Notes under the pieces: model-generated
The model's database searches: none
What the model was told of the DNA's origin: nothing
Seen by the model: the letters and a program-made list of their open reading frames with translations, nothing else
In this document: positions 17,018 through 26,522 of the stretch, piece after piece
Position numbering within the stretch: position 1 is the first letter of the stretch
How the letters are laid out: every line of letters begins with the position of its first letter
Translations under genes and position numbers: made by a program
DNA from: CAVQBL01 sp963710715
GTDB lineage: Bacteria; Pseudomonadota; Gammaproteobacteria; DSM-16500
DNA: 42,952 nt
Assembly: GCA_963710715.1 (NCBI GenBank)
Contig: CAVQBL010000004.1
Location: 1 to 42,952, forward strand
Reading direction: 5' to 3'

Positions 17018-19524
17018 ATGTTTGATCGCATAACAGAATATGTCGGTATCCTGGGTGAAAAAGCCGCAAAACTTGTTGGTGATGATACACCAAAAGGCGT
17101 GACTAAAAAGCCAAAACGAAACGATATTAAGGGATTGTTTGACCATCATATGCTTTCAAGCTTATTACCTTATGAAACATATGATGAAGAATTGTCTCTT
17201 TTTGTTAATAAGCAAAGTCTTGGATTTATTTTGGAAGCAAGTACGCTGATTGGTTCCAGTGAAGAAATTGAAAATATTCTTTCAAGTATTATTACTGATA
17301 CCTTGCCGCCAACGGCTGATATGCAATTTTTATTATGGGCATCTCCCAAAATTGAACCCATACTGAATGATTTTTACAACAATCGTTCTAAGAATGAGAC
17401 GTTTGCGTGGCTTGCGCAAAAAAGAGTAGATTATCTCTTGAGTGGAGCTAAAAAAAGTTTAAGCAGTTCGGGTTCATTATTACTAAGGAATTTTAGGTTA
17501 TTCATCACTGTATCCATGTCGAAAAAGCAGGGAGACGCTGACACGCAGTTAATAGGATTGCGAGATGGTTTAGAAAGCTCTTTAAAATCCATTAATATGG
17601 GGACCTATCGTTTAAATGCTTTTGAATTTTTATCAACTTTTTCAGATATTATTATCCCTACAAAAGATTTATCTCCTACCGATACTCGATGGAATGAACT
17701 CGATAGCTTATCTTTACAACTCACTAATTCAGAGTGGAATCTACAGGTTCAACCCTATTCTTTGCTATTTTCATCAGAACATGAGTCAGTCGATGTTCGC
17801 TGTTTAACGATACGTGAATTTCCACAGCGAGCAACACAATGGAAAGTGACGGAAAATCTGGGGCAACTTTTTAATGCAACATTGCAAGTCCCTTGCCCTT
17901 TTCTTGTTAGTTTTTCACTTCGCAAAATCAATCAAGAAAAAGCCATAGCAAGTACACAAGTGACATCCATGAATCGTGAGTCTATTGCAAAAAGCAAACT
18001 TGCCAAGTTTAAACCCACAATAAATAAAGAATATGAAGATTGGCAATTTGTACGAAAGCGATTAAGCGAAGGAGATTCGCTTGTTAAAACGTTTTATCAA
18101 GTGACCATTTTTTCAGATCCAAAAGAGGCAAATGCATCGTGAGAAAAGATTACGTGACCTTTATCGAGCAAATGGCTGGAAATTACGAAAAGAATCCTTT
18201 TTGCAGTTACAAACCTGGCTCAGCGCACTACCTATGATGATGACAGAAGGTTTATTTGAAGACTTGAAATATTTTGGACGTTTAAAAACGATGAGTGCTT
18301 TTAATGCAGTTAATATCGCGCCACTGCAAGGAGAGTGGAAAGGAACTAAAACACCGAGCTTAATACTGCCAGGACGTCGGGGACAAATCGCGACATGGAA
18401 TCCTTTTGATAATGAGGGTGGTAATTACAATATTTCAATGGTTGCGGCACCCGGGAAAGGAAAGTCAGCGCTGGTTCAAGAATATATTGTTGCAATATTG
18501 GGTGCGCACGGCACGTGTTCAAGTTATTGACCAGGGACATTCACAACAAAAAACATGTAAATTATTAGATGGTCAGTTTATTGAATTTTCTCCTGATTCG
18601 CCCATTTGTTTAAATCCATTTACCCATATTACGGATCTTGATGAATCCATTCTCATGTTAAAACCGCTTATTGCGAATATGGCAAGACCCGTGCGGGGTG
18701 CAACGGAAGAAGAATTATCATCCATTGAACAAGCGATTAAAGGTGCTTATGAGAAAGAAGGAAATGAAACAAGCATCACAACAGTTGCAAAATGGCTGAA
18801 AGAGCAAAAGGATGAAACATGTAAGAACCTCTCACATTTATTATATAGCTATACAAATGAAGGAGTTTATTCGCGATTTTTTGAAGGGAAAAGCACCGTG
18901 GATTTTGATAATCCTTTTGTGGTGATGGAATTGCAGGATTTAAAATCAAGAAAAGAACTCCGAAAGATTGTACTTCAGTTATTGATCTATCAAATATCAC
19001 AAAAGATGTATCACTCAGATCGTAACCAAATTAAGTCCTGCATTATCGATGAAGCATGGGATTTATTTGATGACGATAATATTACTTCCGCAAAATTTAT
19101 TGAAGCAGGTTACAGAACTGCTCGTAAATTCAGGGGTAACTTTATTTCTATCGCGCATTCAATAGGAGATTTTCATAAAAACCCAATGTCACGCGCGGCA
19201 TTTGATTGTTCTGATTTTAAAATTATTCTAGGGCAAACAGATGAAGCCATTAATAAATTAAAACACGACAAAATCATGGATATCGATGGTTTTACGGAAC
19301 GCTTATTAAAATCACTTCGAATTACAAAAGATTTTTCAGAGTGCGTTATTAAAAGTCCAGAAGGCATGTCAGTTCATAGAGTGATATTTGACCCCTATAG
19401 TCGAATTCTTTATTCAACGAAAGGGCAAGAATTTGATGCAGTGAATAAGCTGGTTGAAGGAGAAAACGGTATGCGATTGGAAGAAGCTGTTCAAGTGGTT
19501 GCGAGGCAATTTAATTATGTTTGA
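17018..19524 (+). pseudogene. traC: TraC transfer ATPase in three frames (one or two frameshifts)
   Basis: TraC is the VirB4-like ATPase that energises pilus assembly, normally one protein of about 850 aa. Here the sequence runs through three frames that together give a full-length product. 17018-18142 holds the N-terminal domain. 18132-18530 ends just after Walker A (AAPGKGKSALV). A third frame from about 18520 to 19524 holds the rest, with Walker B (SCIIDEAWDLFDD) and a conserved C-terminus. The first junction could be natural: ATG 18132 overlaps the stop and has AGAGG upstream. The second separates Walker A from Walker B within continuous homology (ARVQVIDQGHS should follow directly) and must be a frameshift, real or an assembly error. 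If real, pilus assembly would need complementation. Confidence 0.85.
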
Positions 19525-19861
19525 TAAATCTCAATTACTACATGCGCTTTTACAATTCATGTTTGGAATGCTAGGCGCTCTCCTTGTTCAACTGGTGTTT
19601 TATCAGTTTACTCAGAAGGTTGTGACAGTTGATATAACCAGCATGGTCAAAAGTTTTGAAAAGGAAGCGCTTAATCAAAAACTTTCATCAGTAGAACTTG
19701 CTCAAAGAGTGAATAAGTTTGCTGAAGCACTCAATACAACCCTGGAGGACTATTCATCTTCCAATCATTATATTTTAGTTCCAAGAGAAGTGGTTATTTC
19801 AGGGGCTCTTGATAAATCGTCTGATATCAGAGAGATGATTAAAAAGAGGTTAAACTCATGA
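19517..19861 (+). CDS. trbI: TrbI-like MPF-F inner-membrane protein
   Basis: I take ATG 19517, which overlaps the traC stop and has GAGG about 11 nt upstream, rather than an earlier in-frame ATG at 19454 inside traC. The product is 114 aa with one N-terminal TM helix (LQFMFGMLGALLVQLVFYQF). A periplasmic part follows, with VDITSMVKSFEKEALNQKLS and a C-terminal REVVISGALDKSSDI. Size, topology and place between traC and traW match TrbI, which affects pilus retraction in F. Confidence 0.75.
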   Translation: MFDKSQLLHALLQFMFGMLGALLVQLVFYQFTQKVVTVDITSMVKSFEKEALNQKLSSVELAQRVNKFAEALNTTLEDYSSSNHYILVPREVVISGALDKSSDIREMIKKRLNS

Positions 19862-20262
19862 TGTTTTTCCATGATATCCCTCTTCATTGTATTAATCAGG
19901 CGGCAATTGCATATCACATACCTGCAACGGTTATTTTATCAGTGATTAAAACAGAAAATGGCAAGAATGGATTAGCAGTTAAAAATAAAAATGGAAGTTA
20001 CGATTTAGGTGTAATGCAGATTAATACAACCTGGTTACCCCGATTAAAACAGGAAGGAATTACAGCGGAGCAGATTAAAAGAAATCCTTGTATTAATGTT
20101 CATGTTGGAACCTGGATTTTGGCGCAAGGAATGGCAAATGGATCCGGTTGGCAAGGGGTTGCTAATTATCATTCCTATACAAAAAAGCATAATCAACTTT
20201 ATCAAGAAAAAGTCAAACGTGTTTATTCAAAATATCAATCTAGTATAGAAGAGGCCGTATGA
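19858..20262 (+). CDS. Lytic transglycosylase (VirB1/orf169-like)
   Basis: This 134-aa protein has the SLT fold order: catalytic Glu in VILSVIKTENG, then the GSYDLGVMQINTTWLP block, then an alanine/tyrosine block near the end (WQGVANYHSY). It would cut peptidoglycan to let the transfer channel through. No signal peptide is visible, so export would be by another route or with the channel. It overlaps trbI and traW by 4 bp each (ATGA junctions). Confidence 0.85.
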   Translation: MMFFHDIPLHCINQAAIAYHIPATVILSVIKTENGKNGLAVKNKNGSYDLGVMQINTTWLPRLKQEGITAEQIKRNPCINVHVGTWILAQGMANGSGWQGVANYHSYTKKHNQLYQEKVKRVYSKYQSSIEEAV

Positions 20263-20873
20263 AAGTACTATTTATCCTATGTGTCTTATTCTTGTCATCT
20301 TCGTTACTCGCAAAAAATATTGGAACGATTGGACAAATCTATCCAATTAAAGAGGTTAACTTTTTAGAATTTATACAATCACGAGCTTTATTCATGCAAC
20401 AAAATGGGATGTTGAAGAAATTACAGAATGATATGCAACAACATGCTGTGTCATATCGAGATAGACCCATGCCTGTTAAAAATATAGAACATACATCAAA
20501 TCCTAAGAGTTGGTTTTTTGATCCCAGTATCATACTAGATCGCGATATTACAACACCTGATGGAAAGCAGATTGCGGTAAAGGGTACACGTATTAATCCA
20601 TTGAATCATATTTTATTGACTAAAACATTAGTCTTTTACGATGCGGATGATAAACAACAAATGCAGTGGGTGTACGATCTGGATAAAAAACTCAAAGGCC
20701 AAGATAAGCTTATTTTAGTTAAAGGCTCTCTCTTACAAGAAGAAAAAAGATTGTCTAAACAAATTTATTTTGACCAAGAGGGACGCCTGGTCAAACGATT
20801 TGGTATTACCCATGTTCCAGCTCTTATTTTACAAGAAGGATCGAGATTAAAAATTATGGAGGTTACTCCATGA
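20259..20873 (+). CDS. traW: TraW, pilus assembly protein
   Basis: The product is 204 aa with a signal peptide cut near LLA/KNIG. It shows the TraW N-terminal block GTIGQIYPIKEVNFLEFIQSR and the central SWFFDPSIILDRDITTPDGK and GTRINPLNHI motifs. C-terminal residues (KRFGITHVPALILQEG) have the thioredoxin-like look common to this family. It is a periplasmic protein needed for F pilus assembly. GAGG is before the ATG, and it overlaps traU by 4 bp. Confidence 0.9.
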   Translation: MKVLFILCVLFLSSSLLAKNIGTIGQIYPIKEVNFLEFIQSRALFMQQNGMLKKLQNDMQQHAVSYRDRPMPVKNIEHTSNPKSWFFDPSIILDRDITTPDGKQIAVKGTRINPLNHILLTKTLVFYDADDKQQMQWVYDLDKKLKGQDKLILVKGSLLQEEKRLSKQIYFDQEGRLVKRFGITHVPALILQEGSRLKIMEVTP

Positions 20874-21880
20874 GGAATTACTTTTCTCGATGGCTTGCTC
20901 TTTTTATATGCTTATTTTTATCCACCATTGTTTATGCAGGTAGCTTATGCAATGGCAAGTTTGCCAATCCATTAACGGATGTTTGCTGGAGTTGTTTGTT
21001 TCCAATCTCGATAGGAAATATCCCTGTCTTATCAGGAGATCAAAAAGATACGGAAAATCCCAGTTTACCTATTTGCGTTTGTCCAATGGCACCTATTGGA
21101 ATTCGCATTGGAATTAGCACAGGTTATTGGGAACCGATCGCTTTGGTTGATGTTACTCGTCATCCTTATTGCATGGTAAATCTAGGAGGATTTCAATTAA
21201 CTACGAGTCGGCCAGGGGCAAGCGGTTATGTGGGAGGAAGTGATTCTTCCGAAGGTGACAGTTTCTACTATGTACATTGGTATAAGTTTCCATTGCTCTA
21301 TTGGTTAAATGTATTAACTGATGGATTATGCGTGGAAAAAGGAGATATGGATATTGGTTATCTCACTGAGCTTGATCCAACTTGGCATGATGATGAACTC
21401 ACTTTTTTATTGAATCCGGAAGCTGCTTTGTTTGCAAATCTTCCCGCACAAATGGCATGTAGTGCAGATAGTATTGCAACGCTCGTTGGATTACCGATTG
21501 ATTCTTTATTTTGGTGTGCAGGTTCCCATGGAAGCATGTACCCCATGAATGGGATGGTACAAGAGCATGTTGGAGGAGTGCAGGCAAGCACACTCCTCAC
21601 AGAACGCATGACATACAAAATGCATCGCGAAGGATTGCTCTGGGATAGCATCGGTCAAAATAGCCCTACACTTTGTTATGAATATCCATCGCCCATCATT
21701 CCAAAATCACGTTATCGGTATCAAATGACGAATCCTATCCCCACGGCAAGTAATGGAGAAGATGGGTGTCATGCATTTGGTTACACGACAAGTCTTTGGG
21801 GAAGCCTACATGAGTATCCATACAAAGGTGAAGACTTTGGGTATTTAGTTTGGCGTAAAAGAAACTGTTGCGCGTTTTAA
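20870..21880 (+). CDS. traU: TraU, conjugative transfer protein
   Basis: This 336-aa protein has a signal peptide (cut near VYA/GSLC) and many cysteines in conserved positions (CNGKFANPLTDVCWSCLFP, PICVCPMAPIGIRIGI, FWCAGSHGSMYP). This is the TraU hallmark, and the length matches the family. It is periplasmic and required for DNA transfer and mating. GGAGG lies 6 nt before the ATG. Confidence 0.92.
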   Translation: MRNYFSRWLALFICLFLSTIVYAGSLCNGKFANPLTDVCWSCLFPISIGNIPVLSGDQKDTENPSLPICVCPMAPIGIRIGISTGYWEPIALVDVTRHPYCMVNLGGFQLTTSRPGASGYVGGSDSSEGDSFYYVHWYKFPLLYWLNVLTDGLCVEKGDMDIGYLTELDPTWHDDELTFLLNPEAALFANLPAQMACSADSIATLVGLPIDSLFWCAGSHGSMYPMNGMVQEHVGGVQASTLLTERMTYKMHREGLLWDSIGQNSPTLCYEYPSPIIPKSRYRYQMTNPIPTASNGEDGCHAFGYTTSLWGSLHEYPYKGEDFGYLVWRKRNCCAF

Positions 21881-21901
21881 AGAGATGAAAAGAGAGGAAA
21901 G

Positions 21902-22576
21902 ATGAAAATAATGGCAAAACAATTTATTACACTTACATTCTACTTTCTTTATATTTTTTCAATTTCTGCAAGGGCGGATGATTATATGCGATTTGCATTA
22001 GAAGCAAAGAAAAATATGAGTAAGATGATAGCGCCATATAAAGAAGAAGCTAAGCGTGCTCATGCAAAGAGCGGCGGAGTCTATCAGAGTCAGAATGAAT
22101 ATCAATCTCACCAAGTCGTTGCATCTCATTCAACGATCGTTATTTTTGTTTCATTTTCAATGCCAGATCAAAGTATCGTGGATTATTTAAGAGATGCAAG
22201 AAAAATAAACGCAAGCGTTGTCATTTATGGATTAATTAATAATTCATTTAAAGATACATTCATTAAAATGGCCTCTCTTGTTAAACAAGCGGATGGCGGC
22301 GGTGTCGAATTGAATCCGCCTTTATTTAATAAATTTAATATATCAAAAGTACCTGCTGTTATTGTATTGCCTGATGATAAATGTCTTGCGCGAAAAAAAC
22401 AAAAAAATTGTGCTGAAAATGATTTTGACATAGTTTATGGGGATATTCCGCTTTTTGATGCATTGAGAATAATACGTGATCATGGCTCTGTATCGTCAAA
22501 AAATGCAGGTGAGTTACTTGCTCGATTTCCTGTTTATTCTGTTGTTTCTGTTAAGAAGGAATCACCACATGAATAA
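21902..22576 (+). CDS. trbC: TrbC, pilus assembly thioredoxin-fold protein
   Basis: The product is 224 aa with a signal peptide (cut near SARA/DDYM). The core has the TrbC pattern VIFVSFSMPDQSIVDYLRDA and VELNPPLFNKFNISKVPAVIVL, a thioredoxin-like fold without a CxxC pair. It is periplasmic and acts with TraW and TraU in pilus assembly. GAGAGGAAAG precedes the ATG. Confidence 0.9.
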   Translation: MKIMAKQFITLTFYFLYIFSISARADDYMRFALEAKKNMSKMIAPYKEEAKRAHAKSGGVYQSQNEYQSHQVVASHSTIVIFVSFSMPDQSIVDYLRDARKINASVVIYGLINNSFKDTFIKMASLVKQADGGGVELNPPLFNKFNISKVPAVIVLPDDKCLARKKQKNCAENDFDIVYGDIPLFDALRIIRDHGSVSSKNAGELLARFPVYSVVSVKKESPHE

Positions 22577-24347
22577 ACTGTTTATTCTATTCTTCACGAT
22601 CTTCGTAATGAACTCTGTTCAGGCGAATGATATGCAAAGCATTCTAAATCAAACGCTTGCTCAGAGTGACGCGTTAAAAAAAGATTCTTATAAACACATG
22701 AAGAATTTTAATCCAAATACAGTGTTTGATCACTATTCATCGCATCCAAATCAAACACAATACTATGATGGTGTGATGCAATCCAATACATCAAAACTCA
22801 ATCAAGATGCGATGAATGCACCTTCCTCAACAACTGCAGGCAGTACAGTATCAAATAGTATTAATAAACACCCTAACTTTGTCATTAATCAAAATGATGC
22901 AGATATGAGCCATTCTCGATTCATTGAAAACAATGCGGATGATATTATTCACGGTGTAACAAATCGCTATGTTGATTGTCAATCTCCTCAAATCTGTAAA
23001 ACAACATATCAACAAAAAGAATGTGAAGAAGCGCCCGAAAATATTTATCAATCCTGTAAGAAAACACTTAATATCGACATCTTTCCACATGAAGTTGTTA
23101 CTCACTACACTTTAGTTGCGCATGTAAAAACAAAAGAACGTCATTTCGCTGAAATAAATGTCAATACAGTAACAGGTAACATCAATTATCGTGATCCACG
23201 TGAGGTTAAATTTACTTTAGAGGGTCGCATGCCTTTGAATATTAATTGTAATGGATTACAAGGTTCTGTTACTCAACAAGATGACCATGGGCGCCGGACT
23301 CGTATAGATAATATTACTTTTCCAAATTGCTCAAATGGAATGGTGTTGGATTTTCATCTAACGAGCCATAAGAAAATTAAATTTGATATGCAAATAGATA
23401 TCGTTTCAAAAGTTATTACTTATGAAACAAAGGATAGATGGATTGATAATTGTAATGGATTGTCACACGAACCAACATGTATGTTTAAATCAAAAGTCTG
23501 TAACCAACCGAACGAAACAAGAAATTTTAATGGCATTTCAGTTAGACGTGATTGTTGGGAAGAAACTTATCACTATATCTGCCATGGAGGAAATGGAGCG
23601 GGAAATTGTCAACCCTTGCATGCGCAAGGCTGTGAGCAAATTAATTCTGTTTGCAAAGAACAAAAAAATAACCAATGCGCACTTTATCATCGAACATATC
23701 AATGTCCTGTACAATCCTGTTCTAATTCGTCCAATATTTTTTGCGGTGATGGAAAAAGCTATTGTTTAGATGGAAACTGTGTTGATCACAGCTACAATCA
23801 AAGCAAAGATTTTGCTAGAGGAATATCGGCTTTATCGTCTGTTGCGGATGCTTCTAAGCAATTTGATCCAAATTCTCTTACTATCTTTTCTGGATATTCC
23901 GCCGAATGCAGTGAAAAGCCAATCGGGTTTAGCAATTGCTGTACTGAGAAAGGATGGGGACAGGATACAGGGCTTGCGCATTGTCCTCAAGATGCAAAAA
24001 AATTACATGAAGCGCGAGAAAAGGGTGTAACTGTAAAAATTGGTCGATATTGTTCGGGCTCAGAACCTTTTCCCTGTTTAGAGCACTCACAAGTATTTTG
24101 TGTATTTAATTCAAAACTTGCGAAGATTATTCAAGAGCAAGGTCGAAAAGATCAATTGCAGATGGGCTTTGGTTCTGCAAAACATCCTAACTGTATGGGT
24201 ATTACACCCGATCAATTGAAGTCGATTGATTTAGGTAAAATTGATTTTCAAGAATTTTATGCAGATATCCACGCTAAAACACCCGATTTAAATCAGATTC
24301 AACAAACCATAGAACAGCGTATTAAGAAAATTCAAGATGCAGGGTAG
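22569..24347 (+). CDS. traN: TraN, mating-pair stabilisation protein
   Basis: ATG 22569 is chosen because it has AAGGA upstream and begins a normal signal peptide (cut near VQA/NDMQ). The longer frame would start inside trbC without a ribosome site. The product is 592 aa with more than 20 cysteines, mostly in the middle and C-terminal parts (CQSPQICKTTYQQKEC, CKEQKNNQCALYHRTYQC, NCCTEKGWG), the usual TraN pattern. TraN is an outer-membrane protein whose variable middle contacts the recipient surface. It overlaps trbC by 8 bp and traF slightly, depending on the traF start. Confidence 0.9.
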   Translation: MNKLFILFFTIFVMNSVQANDMQSILNQTLAQSDALKKDSYKHMKNFNPNTVFDHYSSHPNQTQYYDGVMQSNTSKLNQDAMNAPSSTTAGSTVSNSINKHPNFVINQNDADMSHSRFIENNADDIIHGVTNRYVDCQSPQICKTTYQQKECEEAPENIYQSCKKTLNIDIFPHEVVTHYTLVAHVKTKERHFAEINVNTVTGNINYRDPREVKFTLEGRMPLNINCNGLQGSVTQQDDHGRRTRIDNITFPNCSNGMVLDFHLTSHKKIKFDMQIDIVSKVITYETKDRWIDNCNGLSHEPTCMFKSKVCNQPNETRNFNGISVRRDCWEETYHYICHGGNGAGNCQPLHAQGCEQINSVCKEQKNNQCALYHRTYQCPVQSCSNSSNIFCGDGKSYCLDGNCVDHSYNQSKDFARGISALSSVADASKQFDPNSLTIFSGYSAECSEKPIGFSNCCTEKGWGQDTGLAHCPQDAKKLHEAREKGVTVKIGRYCSGSEPFPCLEHSQVFCVFNSKLAKIIQEQGRKDQLQMGFGSAKHPNCMGITPDQLKSIDLGKIDFQEFYADIHAKTPDLNQIQQTIEQRIKKIQDAG

Positions 24348-24351
24348 ATCA

Positions 24352-25113
24352 ATGGTTAATTTAGTATTAATTTTTTTATGCTTGTTTTATGCTGCATCGA
24401 CATATGCACAAGATTATTATTCTCAGCATGAAACAGGTTGGTTTTGGTTTGATGATTCTGAGGAGGCTCAAAAACCGAAACGAAATGTTACATCTTCGAA
24501 GAGTAAAACGCATGATCCAACGGAGATAGTTATTCACGCGAGAAAAACTATTAAGCGAGCGCTCGATCAAGCAATTGTTGATCCTACACCTGAAAATATC
24601 AGAAGGTACATCGAATTACAGAATCAAATGACGGAACGAGCAAATCAGTTTGCTAATACGTGGCAACAAGTTATTTTGAATCATCCCGAATTAAATTATT
24701 CCATCTCTCATCCAACAAACAATATAGCGTTACAGGTATATCATGAGAAAGAGTCAAAAGACAAAGATAATGTACTGAAGAAATTTGCAGAGCGATCTGG
24801 ACTATTCTTCTTTTATCGCAGTACCTGTCTCTACTGTCAGCGGTTTGCACCGATCTTAAAACACTTCGCTCAATCATATCATATTGCAGTGATACCAATC
24901 ACAATGGATGGTATATCGTTGCCAGAATACCCAAACTCAAAACAAGATAATGGCCAATCAAAATTGTTTCATGTGACGATGGAACCCTCTTTATACGCAG
25001 TGGATCCAGAGACACAAAAAGCATTTCCTGTAGCATTTGGTCTAACGAGCGAATCCGAATTACGTGAAAACATCTACAACATTGTAACGCATTATCAAGA
25101 AGGTCTCAGATGA
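24352..25113 (+). CDS. traF: TraF, thioredoxin-like transfer protein with CxxC
   Basis: I prefer ATG 24352 (253 aa), which gives a clean signal peptide ending near TYA/QDYY. ATG 24337, overlapping traN, would add five residues. The C-terminal half is the TraF thioredoxin fold with FFYRSTCLYCQRFAPIL, so it has a CLYC redox pair. The block HVTMEPSLYAVDPETQ is also typical. The F plasmid TraF lacks the active pair, so this version may act as a real disulfide enzyme for the Cys-rich TraN and TraU. Confidence 0.88.
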   Translation: MVNLVLIFLCLFYAASTYAQDYYSQHETGWFWFDDSEEAQKPKRNVTSSKSKTHDPTEIVIHARKTIKRALDQAIVDPTPENIRRYIELQNQMTERANQFANTWQQVILNHPELNYSISHPTNNIALQVYHEKESKDKDNVLKKFAERSGLFFFYRSTCLYCQRFAPILKHFAQSYHIAVIPITMDGISLPEYPNSKQDNGQSKLFHVTMEPSLYAVDPETQKAFPVAFGLTSESELRENIYNIVTHYQEGLR

Positions 25114-26507
25114 AAAAAATCATGATGTTATTTTTTGTATTCTTTTCAACTCCTACATTTGCTGATGTGAATAGCGATTTGAATAGTTTCTTTGATGGCT
25201 TAGGCATAGCAACCAATGTGACAGCCCCTCATGCATATCACGGCCAACAAGCTGGATATTACAGTGGTGGTAGTATTTTTTCACGCAATTCGGTGCGCTC
25301 AGTTCAGCTCATTCAAGTTGATTTACCCAGTTTTCGTGCGGGTTGTGGCGGTATTGATTTATTTGCTGGGGGATTTTCATTTATCAATAGTGAAGAATTA
25401 TTGAAAACGATGCGAAATATTATGAATTCGGCAAAAGGGTATGGAATGTTATTAGCACTAGAAGAAGTGACTCCTCAGATCGCAAATGGCATGAAATATA
25501 TTCAAGACATGGCAAATAAAGTGAATCAAATGAATATCAACTCTTGTGAGACAGCAGAAAGTTTAGTAGGTGGTATATGGCCTCGGACTCGTGCAGCACA
25601 ACAACAAGTATGCCAAGACATTGGCAATAGCACAGGATTCTTTAGTGACTGGGCTGAATCGCGGCAAGGATGTACATCAGATTCGTTAAATAATAATTTT
25701 GATAGCGTCATGCGAGCAGGATCATTAAATCCACAGTATAAAAATCTTATTTTAGATAATGGCAATCTTGCATGGAAAGCTTTACAAGCAAACAACTTAG
25801 TGAATGGAGATCAACAATTTGCAGAATTACTCATGTCATTATCTGGCAGCATTATTATTCAAAAGAATGGAAATGGAAGAACAGCAACGACGAGATTTAA
25901 AAACTTATTATCTCTTGCTTCCGATCCCTCCTTATTGAAAGCCATACTGTATGGAGACAAAGCCACATTTTACAAATGTGATGAACCCATTCAATGTCTT
26001 ACTGCATCAAAACAAACCGTATTGATTTCTCAAAACTCTGCGTTGAAAAGCCAAGTTGAAAAAATATTGATTAGCATGCATCAAAAAATTATTTCTGATC
26101 AACCCCTATCAAATCAAGAGATTGGATTGTTGCAATCAACACGAATTCCAATTTATAAAATACTAGCAGTGCAGGCGGCTTACCAAAAAGACCCTAATGT
26201 TTTAAATGTAGAAAATTATTCTGAGATTATTGCAATTGACATTTTATTTCAGTATTTGCAAGAAAATTTAGCTCTTGTCAGAGCATCAGGAAATACATTG
26301 CAATATCCAGAAGAGATTATGACGAGATTTAATAATGGCATTAATCAAGCCATGGTGGATGTGAGAGCGCAGGAGAAAAATGCTGAAGTTCAAATATCTA
26401 GAACAATTCAATTAATAGAACAAACGCAAGTCATTGAGAAAATGCTATCGGGACAGTTATCAGCACAGCTTGGCAATTCTCTCAATTGGGCAAGATCATT
26501 GCGATAA
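25110..26507 (+). CDS. traH: TraH, pilus assembly protein
   Basis: The product is 465 aa with a signal peptide (cut near TFA/DVNS). The conserved TraH blocks are present: VQLIQVDLPSFRAGCGGIDLF, FINSEELLKTMRNIM and SCETAESLVGGIWP. Its C-terminus is helical. It acts with TraF, TraG and others in pilus extension at the outer membrane. It overlaps traF by 4 bp, with AAGG upstream. Confidence 0.92.
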   Translation: MKKIMMLFFVFFSTPTFADVNSDLNSFFDGLGIATNVTAPHAYHGQQAGYYSGGSIFSRNSVRSVQLIQVDLPSFRAGCGGIDLFAGGFSFINSEELLKTMRNIMNSAKGYGMLLALEEVTPQIANGMKYIQDMANKVNQMNINSCETAESLVGGIWPRTRAAQQQVCQDIGNSTGFFSDWAESRQGCTSDSLNNNFDSVMRAGSLNPQYKNLILDNGNLAWKALQANNLVNGDQQFAELLMSLSGSIIIQKNGNGRTATTRFKNLLSLASDPSLLKAILYGDKATFYKCDEPIQCLTASKQTVLISQNSALKSQVEKILISMHQKIISDQPLSNQEIGLLQSTRIPIYKILAVQAAYQKDPNVLNVENYSEIIAIDILFQYLQENLALVRASGNTLQYPEEIMTRFNNGINQAMVDVRAQEKNAEVQISRTIQLIEQTQVIEKMLSGQLSAQLGNSLNWARSLR

Positions 26508-26522
26508 AGAGAAGGAATAGAT

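Noticed and set aside
23422..24030. Plus-strand ORFs in another frame of traN
   Set aside because: traN keeps its Cys pattern in one uninterrupted frame here, so these are shadows.
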